DNA from: Vespa crabro
Taxonomy: Eukaryota > Arthropoda > Insecta > Hymenoptera > Vespidae
DNA: 64,000 nucleotides
Direction of reading: 5' to 3'
Assembly: GCF_910589235.1 (NCBI RefSeq)
Contig: NC_060956.1
Coordinates: 7,427,999 to 7,491,998, forward strand
In this document: positions 39,220 through 53,238 of the stretch, piece by piece
Position numbering within the stretch: position 1 is the first letter of the stretch
How the letters are laid out: each line of letters starts with the position of its first letter
The notes under the pieces: generated by a model
Database searches by the model: none
What the model was told of the DNA's origin: nothing
The model's input: the letters and a program-made list of their open reading frames with translations, nothing else
Position numbers and translations under genes: made by a program

Positions 39220-39524
39220 CTTCAATTTGATTTCCATTAAACCGATGCACTGTTTACTTAATACAGCCTCTCTTTTTGCGCGAGGTGATACACGGAACTA
39301 GATTCAGAGAAGGAACAAGGAAAACAATAAAAAGGCAAACGGTGGATGATGGAAAGGGATAGGAAGACGAGTCGAAGGGAAAAGAATTTACTTCCCTATC
39401 TTCTCTCTCTCTCTCTCTTTCTCTCTCACTCTTCAACTTTTCCGATCTTCCTTCACATTCGGTATAACGAACCAGCGGAAAATTATAATCACCGACGAAA
39501 TACACACAACATACCTTCGACTAT

Positions 39525-39582
39525 AACTACTACTGCTACTGCTACTGCTACTGCTACTACTATTATTACCACTACTATTATG
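39525..39582. repeat. (ACTGCT)n / (ACT)n repeat
   Basis: Alternating ACT and GCT triplets, about six hexamer units, running into ACT/ATT triplets. Confidence 0.85.
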
Positions 39583-40409
39583 CAACAATATTACTAGCTA
39601 GGAAGCGTCAAAGTTCGCACCCTTTTCTCACGCGTTATACTAACCATGAAGAAGATTCGTTCTATGTCTGAAGGGACTCTGTGTAGGTAAGGGTTACGTT
39701 CCGACACTTCAACGTCGATATTTCTCTCTCTCTTTGTCTATCTCTCTCTTCCTCTCTGTCTCTGTCTCTCTTTCTCTTATCGATTTTTCTCTTTCAAAAG
39801 TAAATAACCATGATGCAACCCTTCTCCCTAAAACGCAAATCATTTTTAATATTTATGAAACATTAATGTGGATTCTTTCGTATCTTTCAAAAACCTATTG
39901 AAAATAATATACGTATGGTTTTATCTACGTCAAAATGTCTTCGTTGGATAGCCCGAAGAAATTCGACTCGTAGAACGTTAAATCCTTTTTGAATGAGTTG
40001 TTACCCACAGTCAAGTTTTAGGAACTCTGATTTATCGTATCTGAGCGATAATCGAAAAAAGGATCGTAACAGAAGGTCACCCTTTTATTCTTTTTTCTAT
40101 CCCCTTTCCTAATTCTTTTTTCGTCGCACTCCTTCCAACTCCGTGGATAAGCATGATCTTAACAATGAAAAAAAAAAAAAAAAGAAAGGAGAGAAAAGAG
40201 AAGAAAAAATAAATTATAAAGAAAATGATTCAAGGAGAGTTTGTATCATTTCACGAAGGAAATTTAATTTCTCTCGTATTCGTTTCAATTCACCGTAGTG
40301 AAATTAATCATAGCTTGACGTTGATGAATTTTTACGATTAATCCTTTAAAGCCGGCACAATCATTTTCGTTTCTAATTGTGAAAATTAGTTCCTTGAGCT
40401 TTTACTTAC

Positions 40410-40457
40410 AACTTCGACGCACAAATTTGTTTCCTTTGGTCTCGGATTAAGGATAAT
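40410..40457 (-). other. Candidate 48-nt antisense microexon
   Basis: On the minus strand a strong branch-point-like CTGAC, a long pyrimidine tract and TTACAG (acceptor ends at 40458) precede 48 nt. A consensus donor GTAAGT starts at 40409. The segment is open in two frames and 48 is divisible by three, so it could be a frame-neutral cassette. Without flanking exons of known protein it may be chance. Confidence 0.25.
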
Positions 40458-40792
40458 CTGTAAGGGTAAAAAAGAAGGTAGGACAGAAAAGTCAGTTAAT
40501 GCTAACCCTTTTGCTCCAGCAACATCACACACTACTCCTTTATGTGTACCACTGGCAGCAGTAACAGCAGCAAGGAACATCAGGGCAGTAATGGCGTGCT
40601 GTTTGTATGGAAATTTACCGGTCGGAAAATGACCGCGTCGAAAGGCTTCTAGCTCCTCGTCGCCTGGTCGTGTTAGAGATTCTCTCGCCTTTCCTTTCTT
40701 CCTGGTAATTTGCACTGCAAATTATCACTAGGAAAGGTAGTCTCTAAGGAGAACAGAAGAGGGAGAGAAGTTGGACGGACCGTTAAAGGGAC

Positions 40793-41003
<211 letters not shown>

Positions 41004-42386
41004 CAGACAGAGACAGACAGAGATAAATAATCAACAGTTTCTTATTTGACCGAAAAAAGAAAAACGATTTTTTTGTTTTTTGGGTTCATAGAAAAAAAAC
41101 GGAAAAGAAGAAAAGAGAAGGAAAGAAAAAGATCGTTATCTCTACTAACCCCTGCATCCCTTTTTTCTTAATCTTAGAGGTTAAAAATATATCTAATATA
41201 TATATCTTTTTTAATTTATTGATGTTAGATAACGGTGATATTGATATACACACCGTTGAAATTTTTAAATTCTCGTACGATGATCTAATGCATCATCACG
41301 AAGAGGAAACGAGAGATCCTTGAGAGAATAGATGCATATAATATAGACGTTAATTGTTCCTTTAGCTCAGCGAAACGAGCTTGGCCAAGGAAATAATAAG
41401 GTGCCGCTTCCTTAATTAAAGCCAACTTAACTGTTCTCCTCTTGCATAATCATCGTCTCTTTTTATTATTTTTCATTTAAGTTCAGACGATCTACCGACT
41501 TTCCATTTTGTTATTCTTTTTCTCCTTTGGACGCGGAACATCGTATATTGATATTTTTGTGATAATATTGCATGACGAATATCTTTTATCATCATTTTGT
41601 TGTTTGATAATATAGAAACGATAAAAGAATATCTCTTTGTGAACGTTCCTATGACTCCCACGATATAATAATTATGTCGGATAGTATATTATTATCATTA
41701 TTTATGTTATCGTTATTATCGGTTGAAACAATTAGGATTGTTTTACCAAGCAAGAGAGTTTAACGGAAATAATGACTTCCTAGATAGTATTAGTGCAACC
41801 AAATGACGACGTTTCCTGTTTCAAAGAGGGTGGGGAAAGAAAAAAGGAAGAAAAAAAAAGAAAAGAAAAGAAAGGAGGAGGAGGGTAGGGGGAGAAAAGA
41901 AACCGTGAAATAAGAAGAAATCCGTATGCTTTAGAACTTCCTACGACTTTCTTAAATATAAGAGAAAAATTGCTATGACTCACCCCCGCATAGTCTTGTA
42001 ATGTCTTCCGATGTCCTGTTGCGTAGTAACATAAACGAAAACCACCAAACGTTGGAAATGTTTTTATTTCTTTCATTCTATCGTATACCTTCGAAGAGAT
42101 ATACAATTGAAAGGTGACAAACGGCGGATGTCGTCTTTCTTTACGGTAGACAGATGCAAGAAGAGTTTTCAAGGTTTTTGCTCCTTTGAATTAGACGGAG
42201 ATACGTATTAAAAAGTATTTAGAACGTTTCAATGCGTTTTATCAGTTTTTAATCAATTAAGTTTTTTGATTCGTATAAAAGATAATTCGGCAATGTCGAA
42301 AGAACGGGTGTTTCTTTTTGTTATCTTTCGAAATTTTTTTTCTTTCTTTAATTTCATTTGAATCTCTATAATGTTATGTAACTTTG

Positions 42387-42426
<40 letters not shown>

Positions 42427-43189
42427 TAATTTTATTTCATTTTATATATTTCATTTAATATATTTCATTTTAACTCTTTTAATTAACCACTACAATTTAT
42501 ATTTAAAAAAAAAACTTTAAATATGAAATATCAATTAATATTTTGATGGTAAAATGAAATAAAATTAAAATATGTATATATATATATAACTATGATACTA
42601 TTATTAAGTAATACAATAACTTTCACAATACATATATAATACATACAATTTAATGCATATATAATTTATTTATTGAGACACGACAAGAATGTGGACATAT
42701 GTGTTATAATGGATGAAATTTATAAAAATACAAAATATTAATTCTAATTTATTTCATATAATCGTTACTTGAAAGAAACGAAGAAACATCGAATAACTGT
42801 CGTAAGTAAATATTTAACTATACATTAGTTCGATTTTAACGATCCTAACAATCAATACTCTTCGTGATTCGATTATTATTGTATATGAAGAAAACTTCGT
42901 ACATTCTCAATCAACTCGGTGGCACTTTTTTTGGTTGCCTTCCTTTCGTTTTCTATTTTTCTCTTCGGAGGATTCAAAGGCAGTTTGCCAGCTGGTCCTT
43001 GGATGCAGGAACCGCCCCACACGTGAGTTCTCTACGGGACTTCTGTACTCCATTGTTTCGTCGGGGCATAATACGCTCTCGTTTTGTAAGCGCGCAACCG
43101 GGAAAAAAGCGACGAATCGAGTCGCGGTCGCACGATCGATCGACGCTCGAAAGAAAAACGTCCTCCTTCCAGTTCGAACTTGAGAGAGA

Positions 43190-43220
<31 letters not shown>

Positions 43221-44188
43221 AGAGAGAGAAAGAGAAAGACTATATATGTACTTCTCTTTCGAGTGGACTCCAGAGAATTGCCTTTCGACGATTACCACCG
43301 ATATGCTTTTTATCGAACCAATAATGGGGAAACCGATGGTGGTGATCGGTAAATTAACTTTCTTTTTTTTGTTCAAAGAGAATTTTCTGTTTTCTTTTTT
43401 CTTTTCTTTTCCCATATGGATGTATTAAAATATTCCCGATAATTCCAGTAGTGATTAGTAAGACGACTTTCTTCTTTCCTCGAAGAATATTTTTTAATTT
43501 TTTCTTCCCATATGCATAGTAATATATGTATCAAAATATTTTCGATATTTCTCGAGAATGAGTAATATTTTAAATCGACGAAAGAATATTATCGCCTATA
43601 ACTAATTGCGTAGAAGATATCTGTTTTGCATGAACGATGAGTATTTTATTAAAAAATTTCTGATAAAAATCTTAATATGATCCGGATAAAGTCAATTGAT
43701 TTTATAATAATATTGAAATCATTTTTGGTTGTATATATCATATTTATATATATATAAGAAATTAATATTATGCAAATAATCGTTTGAAATGAAATGTAAA
43801 AAAGAAAAAAAAGAAATGACTCAAAAAGAAAAGTTAATCGATTTAATAATAACGTTAAAATCATTTCTTGAACCTGCCATATGTGTGTAAATATTTCCGA
43901 TGCAAACGAAAAGGAAAAAGAAAGATGGATTATCGTTTCCCTAACGATTTCTTGTAAAAACAAGAATCTATAAGAGCATGTAAACGCCTAGAAAGCAGAA
44001 ACGATGGTGGAAGCCCAAGGATTTCTTATTGAAAGATTAATGATCCCCGACGAACGTACGACCTTCGCCAGGGAAGAGACATTAATTCCAGAAACGTGGA
44101 ACGTCCGGAGAATAAAAAATTGCAATCTCGTTTCTTCGATAAATCCTTCGAATCCTTGGAAACGAAAAAGATGTATATATACATGTGT

Positions 44189-44189
<1 letters not shown>

Positions 44190-44232
<43 letters not shown>
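44190..44232. repeat. (AT)n microsatellite
   Basis: About 20 AT units in a wider TA/TG-rich block. Confidence 0.9.
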
Positions 44233-44236
<4 letters not shown>

Positions 44237-44826
44237 TATATGTGTATATATCTACCTGCATTTATTTTCGAGTTTTATCGATTGAGATCAGATCGATCGG
44301 GACGAAATCTACACGTTCTTATCCTTGAATCCTGTCGTTTATCAAACAAGGGAAAAATATCCTTCGATTCTTCTTATCTCAACGGTTATCTGCAAGTGAT
44401 CAGAAATCCGTTGTCCTTGATTGTAAGAGACGAAGAAAAGAGAAAAAAATGAAAAATATAAAAAAGAAACACAACATATTGGGGTGAGATTTGAACGTTT
44501 AATATCGATTGAATATTAGAAGAGAACGAACAATTTTTCAATAATATTCAACCCCTCGATCATCTATGGATCCTGATAATTTTTAGGGTAAACATAGTCC
44601 TCTTGTCCTATTGGCCTGTCTCTTTCTTCTATTGTTATCCTTCAAAGCTTTCAGGAAAAATTTATTGTGAATTCGAGATCGTCGATCATCGCTTTTGATC
44701 TTTTATTCTTTTTTCTTTTTTTTTTTTTGAGAGAGAAAGAGAGAGAGAAGAAAGAGGAGGGGATAAAAATCTCTTTTTGTCGACCGTTGAAGATCCTTCT
44801 TCCTTTTCTATTTCTTTCTCTTTCTC

Positions 44827-44859
<33 letters not shown>

Positions 44860-45315
44860 TTTTCTTTTTCTCTTTATTTTCTTACCCTCAGAAAGTAGAT
44901 GTTTCTTTGCCTTAACGCCGTGCATTTAGCTATTATCAAAATCGCAACAAATTTTTCTACAACAAAGATCCCTATTCGATTTTTTTTTAAACAAAGCTCT
45001 ACGAGTCATCGTTGATCGATTTGTCAGAAACGTTTTAATAGAAAACGAAGAGAGAGAGAGAGAGAGAGAGAGAGGAACGTTATTCGATGTGACACGCTCT
45101 CACTTTCGAACGAATTTCTATAGATTTCCCCGTTTCAACGTTTTATATATAATATACAATAATGTCACTATTTTGATCTTCTTTCGTGAAAGCTAATTTG
45201 ATCTTTCTGGCAAGTCATCGAATGTTCATCAATCGAGAGTCAATTTCATTTTTATATGTACACGTACTTGGACATACGTATTCTTATTACGTAGAAGTAA
45301 TAAGAACACTCTTAG

Positions 45316-45358
<43 letters not shown>

Positions 45359-45555
45359 CATTCATATCGAAAAGTTTTCATCGAGCAATTAGATTTTCCC
45401 ACGGAAAACTCGATGTTTATCCGTTCGCAAGTTCTCACTTCGAGATGAGAGATTTCGTTTCGTTCAATTAAGCGCTCGAGTATTCGAGAAACGCTTGAGG
45501 AAACACGTGTAACGAGAGAGTATCTACATGAATGCTTTCTCTGTTCCTCTCCCTA

Positions 45556-45590
<35 letters not shown>

Positions 45591-46079
45591 CCTCTCTCTT
45601 TTTTTCTCTCTATCTATCTATGTATCTATCTATCTATCTCACCGTTCATCTTCTCGCCTTTCTTCGAACTTCCATCTCTCATAGCCACCGGCAATTCTAG
45701 TCAAATGGATAAGAGGAGACTTTCTTGATAATATTCACGGTGAACGGTGAATAAGAATATAAATAATCGTATCTTTGAAATAAGGGGAAAGAAAAAAATA
45801 AGAAAAAGAAAAAAGAATGAAAAAGAAAAAAGGAAGGAAAAGAAAAGAGAAGAAAAGAATCATTTTTTTCATAAGACTTCCTCGAGGAAACGGTTCTCTC
45901 TCTCTCTATCTTTGTCTCTTTCTCTTTGCAAGGTGTCTCACGCAGAATACACAAAAAGTCATATGCGTAGAGTAACGGGCTCACGTGTGATGGCAAGCTT
46001 TGGCTCTGATAGAACACGTCTGCACAATGCTTGTCGTTTATTCGTACGAGGGGTGCCAAAGTATGTGAGTCAGAAAGAG

Positions 46080-46114
<35 letters not shown>

Positions 46115-46269
46115 GAGAGAGAGAGAGAGAGAGAGGGACTGTAGAAGGATCCAAAGCGAGATAATAATAAATGACTTGCTCGAAGACGAATGCTCGATTT
46201 ACATGAGAAGATTGATGACCACGAGAAAAAGGGGGATGCCTGTAGTTTATCTGTCTTTCTCTTTCTCTC

Positions 46270-46311
<42 letters not shown>

Positions 46312-46452
46312 TCTCTCTATCATCGTCGGCTGGATTATTCCTTAACCCTTCTCCCCCTCCTTTTTTTGCATATCTTACTTTTATGAATTCACATTATTTG
46401 GTATGACTTTGTAACTTTGTGTGCGTGAGCGTGCATGTGTGTTTTTTCTTCT

Positions 46453-46485
<33 letters not shown>

Positions 46486-46884
46486 CTTTTACCTGTTAAT
46501 GATTCATGGAGAAATAATTTTAACGTGTCATTTAGCACGATCTACCGCAATCGAACAAATCGTATTGAATTTTAATTGACTTCGGTTGGACGAAACAGTG
46601 ATAGAGAAAAAAAAAACATAGAAAAAAGAGAAAAAAGAAAAAGAACTCTACCTTTATCAAATTTTTTTCCATTAATTTCGACAATACAGATGGTGACTCT
46701 ACTGACCCACTTTAATTCCAAAGCAAGAGCATATCTACCAGGTGTCTACGAGTGCCTTTGACCTTTTCCAAACGATCGATCCCATGGAAAAAGACCTTTT
46801 ACCTTTACCTTTTCATTTTTCTTTCTCTTTTTTTTTTTTATTCCTCTTTTTTTTATTTCCATTCCCTTCCATCACAAAGGAATA

Positions 46885-46888
<4 letters not shown>

Positions 46889-46950
<62 letters not shown>
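46889..46950. repeat. (GA)n microsatellite
   Basis: About 31 perfect GA units. Confidence 0.95.
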
Positions 46951-46954
<4 letters not shown>

Positions 46955-47689
46955 AATACTTTTCTCACTAATCTCGATCGTCAAGAAATTTGCCGATTGA
47001 CTGGACGAAATCGCTGGCCATTTAAAGGGCAGAAGGGAACATTTAAATTCTACGTTTGCGAGGAGGGGTCGTTTATGGCTCGTAAAACGGGAGAAACGAA
47101 ATCGAGGAGAAAATGATTCTATCGCGTTACGTTTGAAAGATATGTATTCTTTAACGTTCACGTCGAACGAGGTCAACAACGTCGATAACGAGTTTCGTGC
47201 GAGTCTTGCAACATTGTGCCGTTTCAACGGGGTAAAACGATACAAAAACGCTCCCTCGTGTACTACGTCTGTCTAACGGTTTTCAAGCAAGTGTAATTAT
47301 CACTAACGAACGGTTTGTTTCGGCTGATGAGATAATGAAAGATCCAACAAGTTTTACAATGTCGATAGAATTCTCACAGTTTTAGCGAAATTACATTTTT
47401 TCTTATAATTTAACATTTAAATTTGTATTCAAAATGATTATTATTTCAACTCTTTTGTAATTTTATACAGGATATAACTTTCACGTTATGATACACATAT
47501 ACCTTATTTCATCTTTTTTTTTTTGTTTTTTTAATGAAAATTGAAATGAAATTAATTGTACTATCTAAATATCAATGTTTGTTAAATTTAAGTTATTATA
47601 GTATTATAATTTACATTATAAGTTTCATATTATTCTTTTTTTTTTTTAATCATGAATTATATTCTTAAATAATAAACAAAGATTAATGT

Positions 47690-48150
47690 TTGACGAAATT
47701 AAAATCATACTTATTGTTAGTATAGTATCTAGCCGTACTAGTTATAAATTTATTATTATACAATTTTTTTTTCCTTTTAAACATTAACAGAAATGGCATT
47801 ATGGAAATTAGATAGTGTGTGTAGTCATGCCAGTTAGAAATTCAATATTATATAATTTTTTTTTTTATAAACACGAACACAAATTGTATTATGAAAGTAT
47901 AACGTAATCATGCTAGTTATAAATATAATATTACATAATTTCTTTCTTTTCTTTTTTTCTTTTTTTTTTCCAAAGATGAATAAAAATTGCATTATGAAAA
48001 TACTAGTGCTGGTCACGCTAATTACAAATTTAATATTATATAATTTTATCTTTTAAGCCAAATTTTTTTTATTTTTTTATCTTTTCTTTTTTTTTCGATT
48101 GCATTATGGACATGTGTCAATCGTCATGTTGAAAAAATAATATCGAACTT
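47690..48150. repeat. Degenerate tandem repeat, unit about 90-112 bp
   Basis: The word CATTATG (or TATTATG) recurs at 47797, 47887, 47990 and 48102. Each is followed by a CATGCTAGTTA-like word, AATATTATATAATTT and a long T/C-rich spacer. A partial copy precedes at about 47700-47765. Unit growth comes from lengthening of the T-rich spacer. Confidence 0.7.
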
Positions 48151-50078
48151 TATTTATTTTCTTTTTATTAAAATGTTACAATAAATACGTTTATTTTTTC
48201 GTGGCAAAACATATTTAATCGTTCCGTTTAAAAGATTTCGAAGAAATACACTTGTATCTCATTCCTCATCTTCCGGTGTTTTCCAGTAGCTCCGGGGAAC
48301 GCTTCCGGTCTCGCGACAAGTCTCCTTGGTCCAGCGCGTTCACGCACGCGCCTTTGTCACTTTCACATCGCGTTTCACCGTCGTCAAACATGTCTTTTTC
48401 TTTTTTTTTTCTTTTCTTTTCTTTCTTTTTTTCCCCCGTGGCTTCCTTCCGCGTATATCAACTCTTAAACGCGATCGATCAATGCGATAAAATCATTATT
48501 GTCCGGGAACTTGCGGAAAATTAATCCTATGGGTAATAATCTTAAAGGCGACAGTAATAAAAAAAAAAAAGAAAAAAAAAAGAATTAGAAGAAGAAGAAT
48601 AAGAAAAAGAGAACAAATAAACAAAAAAAAAAGATCTGAAAGTTCATCGAGAAGCTTCAGTACATTTCGTCGTTCGTGGTACATACATACGTAAGACGTC
48701 ACTTTCTATAACACACTCGTCGAGCATAATCATGAATAATTAAAAAGCTTTCGAGCGAGGATATCTATATACATACATACTTACATACTGCGAACAAACT
48801 CGATCTTGGCTCGACAAACGATATCTGTAGGAAGTATGCATGCGCACGTGCTCGCGCTCGCGCGGACACGTTTATATATACATACCTGGCACGTTTTGCG
48901 ATTGAAACTCTTTTTTGTCCGTTTTTTTTTTTTTTTTTTTAATATATATATACTTTTTTCTCTATCATCTTCAACCGTGACATTCAAACATCCTGATCCT
49001 TAAAACTTGCGAAGGATTTCGTGAGAGGAAGAAAGAAAAAAGGAAGGAAGGAAGGAAGATAGGTATAGAAAAAAAAAAGAAAAAAAAAGGGAAAAAAAGA
49101 AAGAAAAAAAGGAAGAAAGAAAAAAAAGGGTCTAACCCAATAGCAGGAACAGCAATAGCAATAGCAATAGCACGTAACGTGTTGCTGGCAGGCTGCGTGG
49201 AAAATCGAAGATATTCACGAGGATCGAGGGTGTTCATCCTGATGAGCTCTCGTGAATAAATAATTCATGATTCTTTCCAGGATAGATATCCTCCTTCCTT
49301 AGTTAGAGAATGACAAAGAGAGAGAGAGAGAGGGAGAGAGAGAGAGAGAGAGAGAGAGAAATAGAGACAGGGAAGAAGAGAAGCATGCGCATACGCACGT
49401 AGCCAGAAACGTAGAGAGAACGAACGTTCGGGGCGGGGTCCTGTTTGGTCAGGATGACGCGAGAGGACTGACAGGAGGCAGAGGAGCGTGAAGGAGCGAG
49501 GTGAAAAATGGACGACTGTTAAACGGGATTTTAGCGTGTGTTGACCGAGGCAACGGTACGTGATGTAAAGGAATACCTTCGAGAGAGAAAGACAACGAAG
49601 AACGAGCGAGTTTTTATCTCTTTTTTTCTCTCTCTCTCTCTCTCTTTTTTTCTCCCTCTCGCTCTTGTCTATCTTGTAGTTCGACCTTCCTGAATCGATA
49701 ACGCGCATAACCTTCAACCGGCTATCTTTTTTCATAGAAATCTATCGACTGTTTAGGAAACGAACGTCATTTTGTTCATTGCTAAATGATTATTTATCCT
49801 TTTCCTCTATGATAATTCAAACATGTGAGTATATTTTTTTTTTCGTCGAATTGCAAAAACTTCTTTCTTCTCTATCTTTTTTATCTAGATTATTTTCGAG
49901 ATCTTATAGAAATTTCCATTCGGGAAAGATCACAGAAAAAAAGTAACAAAAAGAAGAGGAAAGATTTGTAAGTAGGTAGGTATTACTATACGTCCAAAAA
50001 GAAAAAAAAAAAAAAAAAAAAAAAGAAAAAAAGAAAGAAAAAATCGAGCGTCACCCGTTAGATGTGCAACGTACTTAC

Positions 50079-50216
50079 GGTCTTTATCAACGGGATCTGA
50101 GGAAATAAACGGTTTCCTGAGTGAAACGTGCTGCCGCTTCTGGTGCTGTTTTTGCTCGGTGTGGGCCAACCATAAGGGAGAGATAATAAAAACCGTCGTG
50201 AGGGAAACTGTTAAAG
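50079..50216 (-). other. Candidate antisense exon encoding a hydrophobic segment
   Basis: A 138-nt minus-strand segment begins after GAACGCAG and ends at a consensus donor (ACC then GTAAGTAC, donor from 50078). The open frame encodes a hydrophobic stretch containing VSLTTVFIISPLWLAHTE followed by a basic/polar segment. It looks like one membrane helix. The acceptor's pyrimidine tract is poor. No neighbouring exon confirms it and no family is assigned. Confidence 0.2.
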
Positions 50217-50927
50217 CTGCGTTCACATTGTAAATATGTATGCATATTGATATTCTCTCGTTTCTCAGATCGAATAAACTATTCATTATTAAATCATTTG
50301 CTTTCTTTCGATGAGATTAAAAAAAAAAAAGGAAAGAAAAAATAAGAAAAGAAAAAAATAATTAAAAAAAAAAAAAAGAAAAAGAAAAAGCAAAAAGCAA
50401 TAAACCTTCGTAGAACGATCGTAAAGAAGATTTGAATCTTTTCGGGTTACCTTTTTCCTTTGACAATCTTTTATCTACGTAATTTGCTTTAATCGCGTTA
50501 TCTTATCGCAACAACTTTACGAAGTACATAACCGATGATAACGACGCAATCCAGTACGCACGCTTGTCGAGATAAAACGCGGTAATTACGGAAGGACGAG
50601 GACGTTAAATAGTCTCGCAAGAGATCACCATTGAAAATTCGTTTCCAAAGACTTTTACGAAAATGTATCTAATGGCGTCGACTAATAGCCATCGATTGTG
50701 TTCGAGCATCGGGCTCGGATAATTTTCCCATAGGAAGAAGGGTCTGATTGTGGGAGACAAGACTTAGTGAAAAGAGTTTCCGTGATGCGACAAGTCATTG
50801 TTCTTCGCTCGCATTGTTTTCTTCGATATATGTGCGTATGGGAATTTTATTTTCAATTTCCAACGACTTTATTTTTTTCCCCCTTTTTTCATTTTTTCTT
50901 CTTTCCCTTTTTTAAAATTTTTTTTTC

Positions 50928-50959
<32 letters not shown>

Positions 50960-53196
50960 TATACTTTCCTCTCAAATCTAAGAAACAATTAATTTTCGAT
51001 GGCTCCCATGAGATTAAGAAAATACTAAAAAAAAATAATGTCACGAATACAAGAAGAAGAAAAAGAGAAAAACAAAGGAAAAAAAAGAGAATCAATAAAT
51101 AAATAAATCGTTTGAATTTTCAGACGTTCTTCTCTTTTTTTTTTTTTCTTTCGCGATTAAACAAATATTTAACGAAAATATCAATTTGAATTTTGATGCT
51201 TAGAAAAGAAACGTGCTTCCGGTTTGGTATGCTTCATAAACACGCCCCGATATGCCCGACGAATATGCGACTGCATGCGTTTAGGTGCCTCAACTTACTC
51301 TCTCTTTCTTTATCTTTCTCTCTTTTTTCTTTCTTTCTCTCTTTCTCTTTCTCTCTCTCCCTCTCTGTCTCTCTTTAAGCGGAACTTTTTAAAAACAGCA
51401 GGATATGCGGGCCTCCCAACGACACTCGGTTTATTTATGGTGCGTCCACACGTACAACACGTAGAACTTGGCCTCCACCGACGGTTTTTCGTCCTTTCGG
51501 ATGATTTAATGGATCATGAGAGCCAGCCTACGAAAACTCTTACCTATTCCTTTTGACTTTAAATCTTGCATCTTTCGCCGTCAAAGATCGAAGGGGAAGA
51601 GCCATCCACCCGTAGACACTTTTCTTTTCGAAATAAATTTCACGTGAACGAAATTGTTCGACTGGAAAACGTTAGAAAAAAATGTAGATAAAAGGGGAAG
51701 TTTCTAATAAACTAGAAAATTATTTGAAACGTTTATAACAATTTTCTCATTTTCAATAAAAGAGACTATATTTGATATAAAAATTAATATTAAATTATTA
51801 ATATAAAAATATAAGTGAAAAAAAATATGTGTGTGTGTGTATGTGATAGTATGGTCGTCTCAGGTCATGTAAAATAAAGGCTACCACACATTAATTTAAT
51901 TTATATTTATATAAATTATTTGTCTAATATTAATTTACAATATATTTATATAATATAAATATTAACTTATATTTATATAAATTAATATCGTGCTTAATTT
52001 GTACATATTTCCTATTTGTACACAATATAAATTTATATTTTTATAAAATAAATTTAATTTAATATTCGGTAAGGTTGGTATATAATTTTTATTTCTATAT
52101 TTGTGACTATAATCGAGTTTAGACGATATTATATCTTGTCATTTGCATCAACAGTTGAAGCGAGAATGTGTGTATGCGTGTGTGCATAATCGATTTTTAA
52201 TTTTTTCAGAAATTTGTAACATCTCAGGCCTCTTGATGATTAAATCCACTAGAGAATATAATAGTATATATATATATATATTTTTTTTTTCCTTTTGGTT
52301 ATCGTAAAAAAAAAATAAATAGAAACGTATGAGTTAATTATTATTCGAATTACGTTCGATATAATACAATCGAGTCACGTAATAGTTGTAATTGATGCCG
52401 TGATACTCGTAGAAGTAACATTAACTCGAAGCATGATTCACGTTCATCATCCTCCACCCATTCACGGAAAGAGATTTTCACGTTAGGATTAACGCTTATT
52501 CTTATGAAAGAAAAAAATGACCTTGAACCTAATGAGTCAGACCAATAAAAAACGTTGATTGGTGATTTACTAGCTGATAATCATTAAAGGACGTGAAATG
52601 GTTTGTTAATGGATATTTAACATTGGATTCGTCGAATTTTTGACTCATTTCGAAGAAAGACAATTCGTTATTAAAATTAATTTCTCGAAAGAAAGAAAGG
52701 AAAAAAATATTACAAGAATTATCATATAAATATAATATTTCATCTCCAATATTTATCTTCGAGCAAACAATTTATTCATCTTCACGTATTATATCATTAT
52801 TATTATTATTATTAATTATTATTATTAATATTTGTTATGTTATTATATTAATATATTATTATTAATATTCTACATTAATTATATTTATCTATTATTATTA
52901 ATATACGATATTAATTATATTTAATTATTATTAATAATATTCTATTGTAATTATAATTAATCATTATTATTAATATTAGATTATTTATATTAATATTCGA
53001 TATAATATGTTTTTACATAATTAACACATATCAAGAATGCAAATTCAAAGTAAATCACAGTTCGAGAAATCAAGAACACTCCTAGGTTTTATTTATCACT
53101 CGATTCTCTCTGGTACGGCCTTTATGACTTTCTTATGACTATTAGAAATGGTGTCGGATGTATTTAACGCTCGCCACAAAGACATACAGAGGGAAA

Positions 53197-53238
<42 letters not shown>

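Noticed and set aside
40386..40715. 109-codon minus-strand frame with an AAVTAASGTHKG segment
   Set aside because: The frame runs through the strong acceptor upstream of the 48-nt candidate, so it is not a single exon. No domain is recognisable.
51379..51556. Frame containing LGLHRRFFVLSDD, reminiscent of a PH strand
   Set aside because: There is no donor before the stop and the rest of a PH fold is absent. Probably chance.
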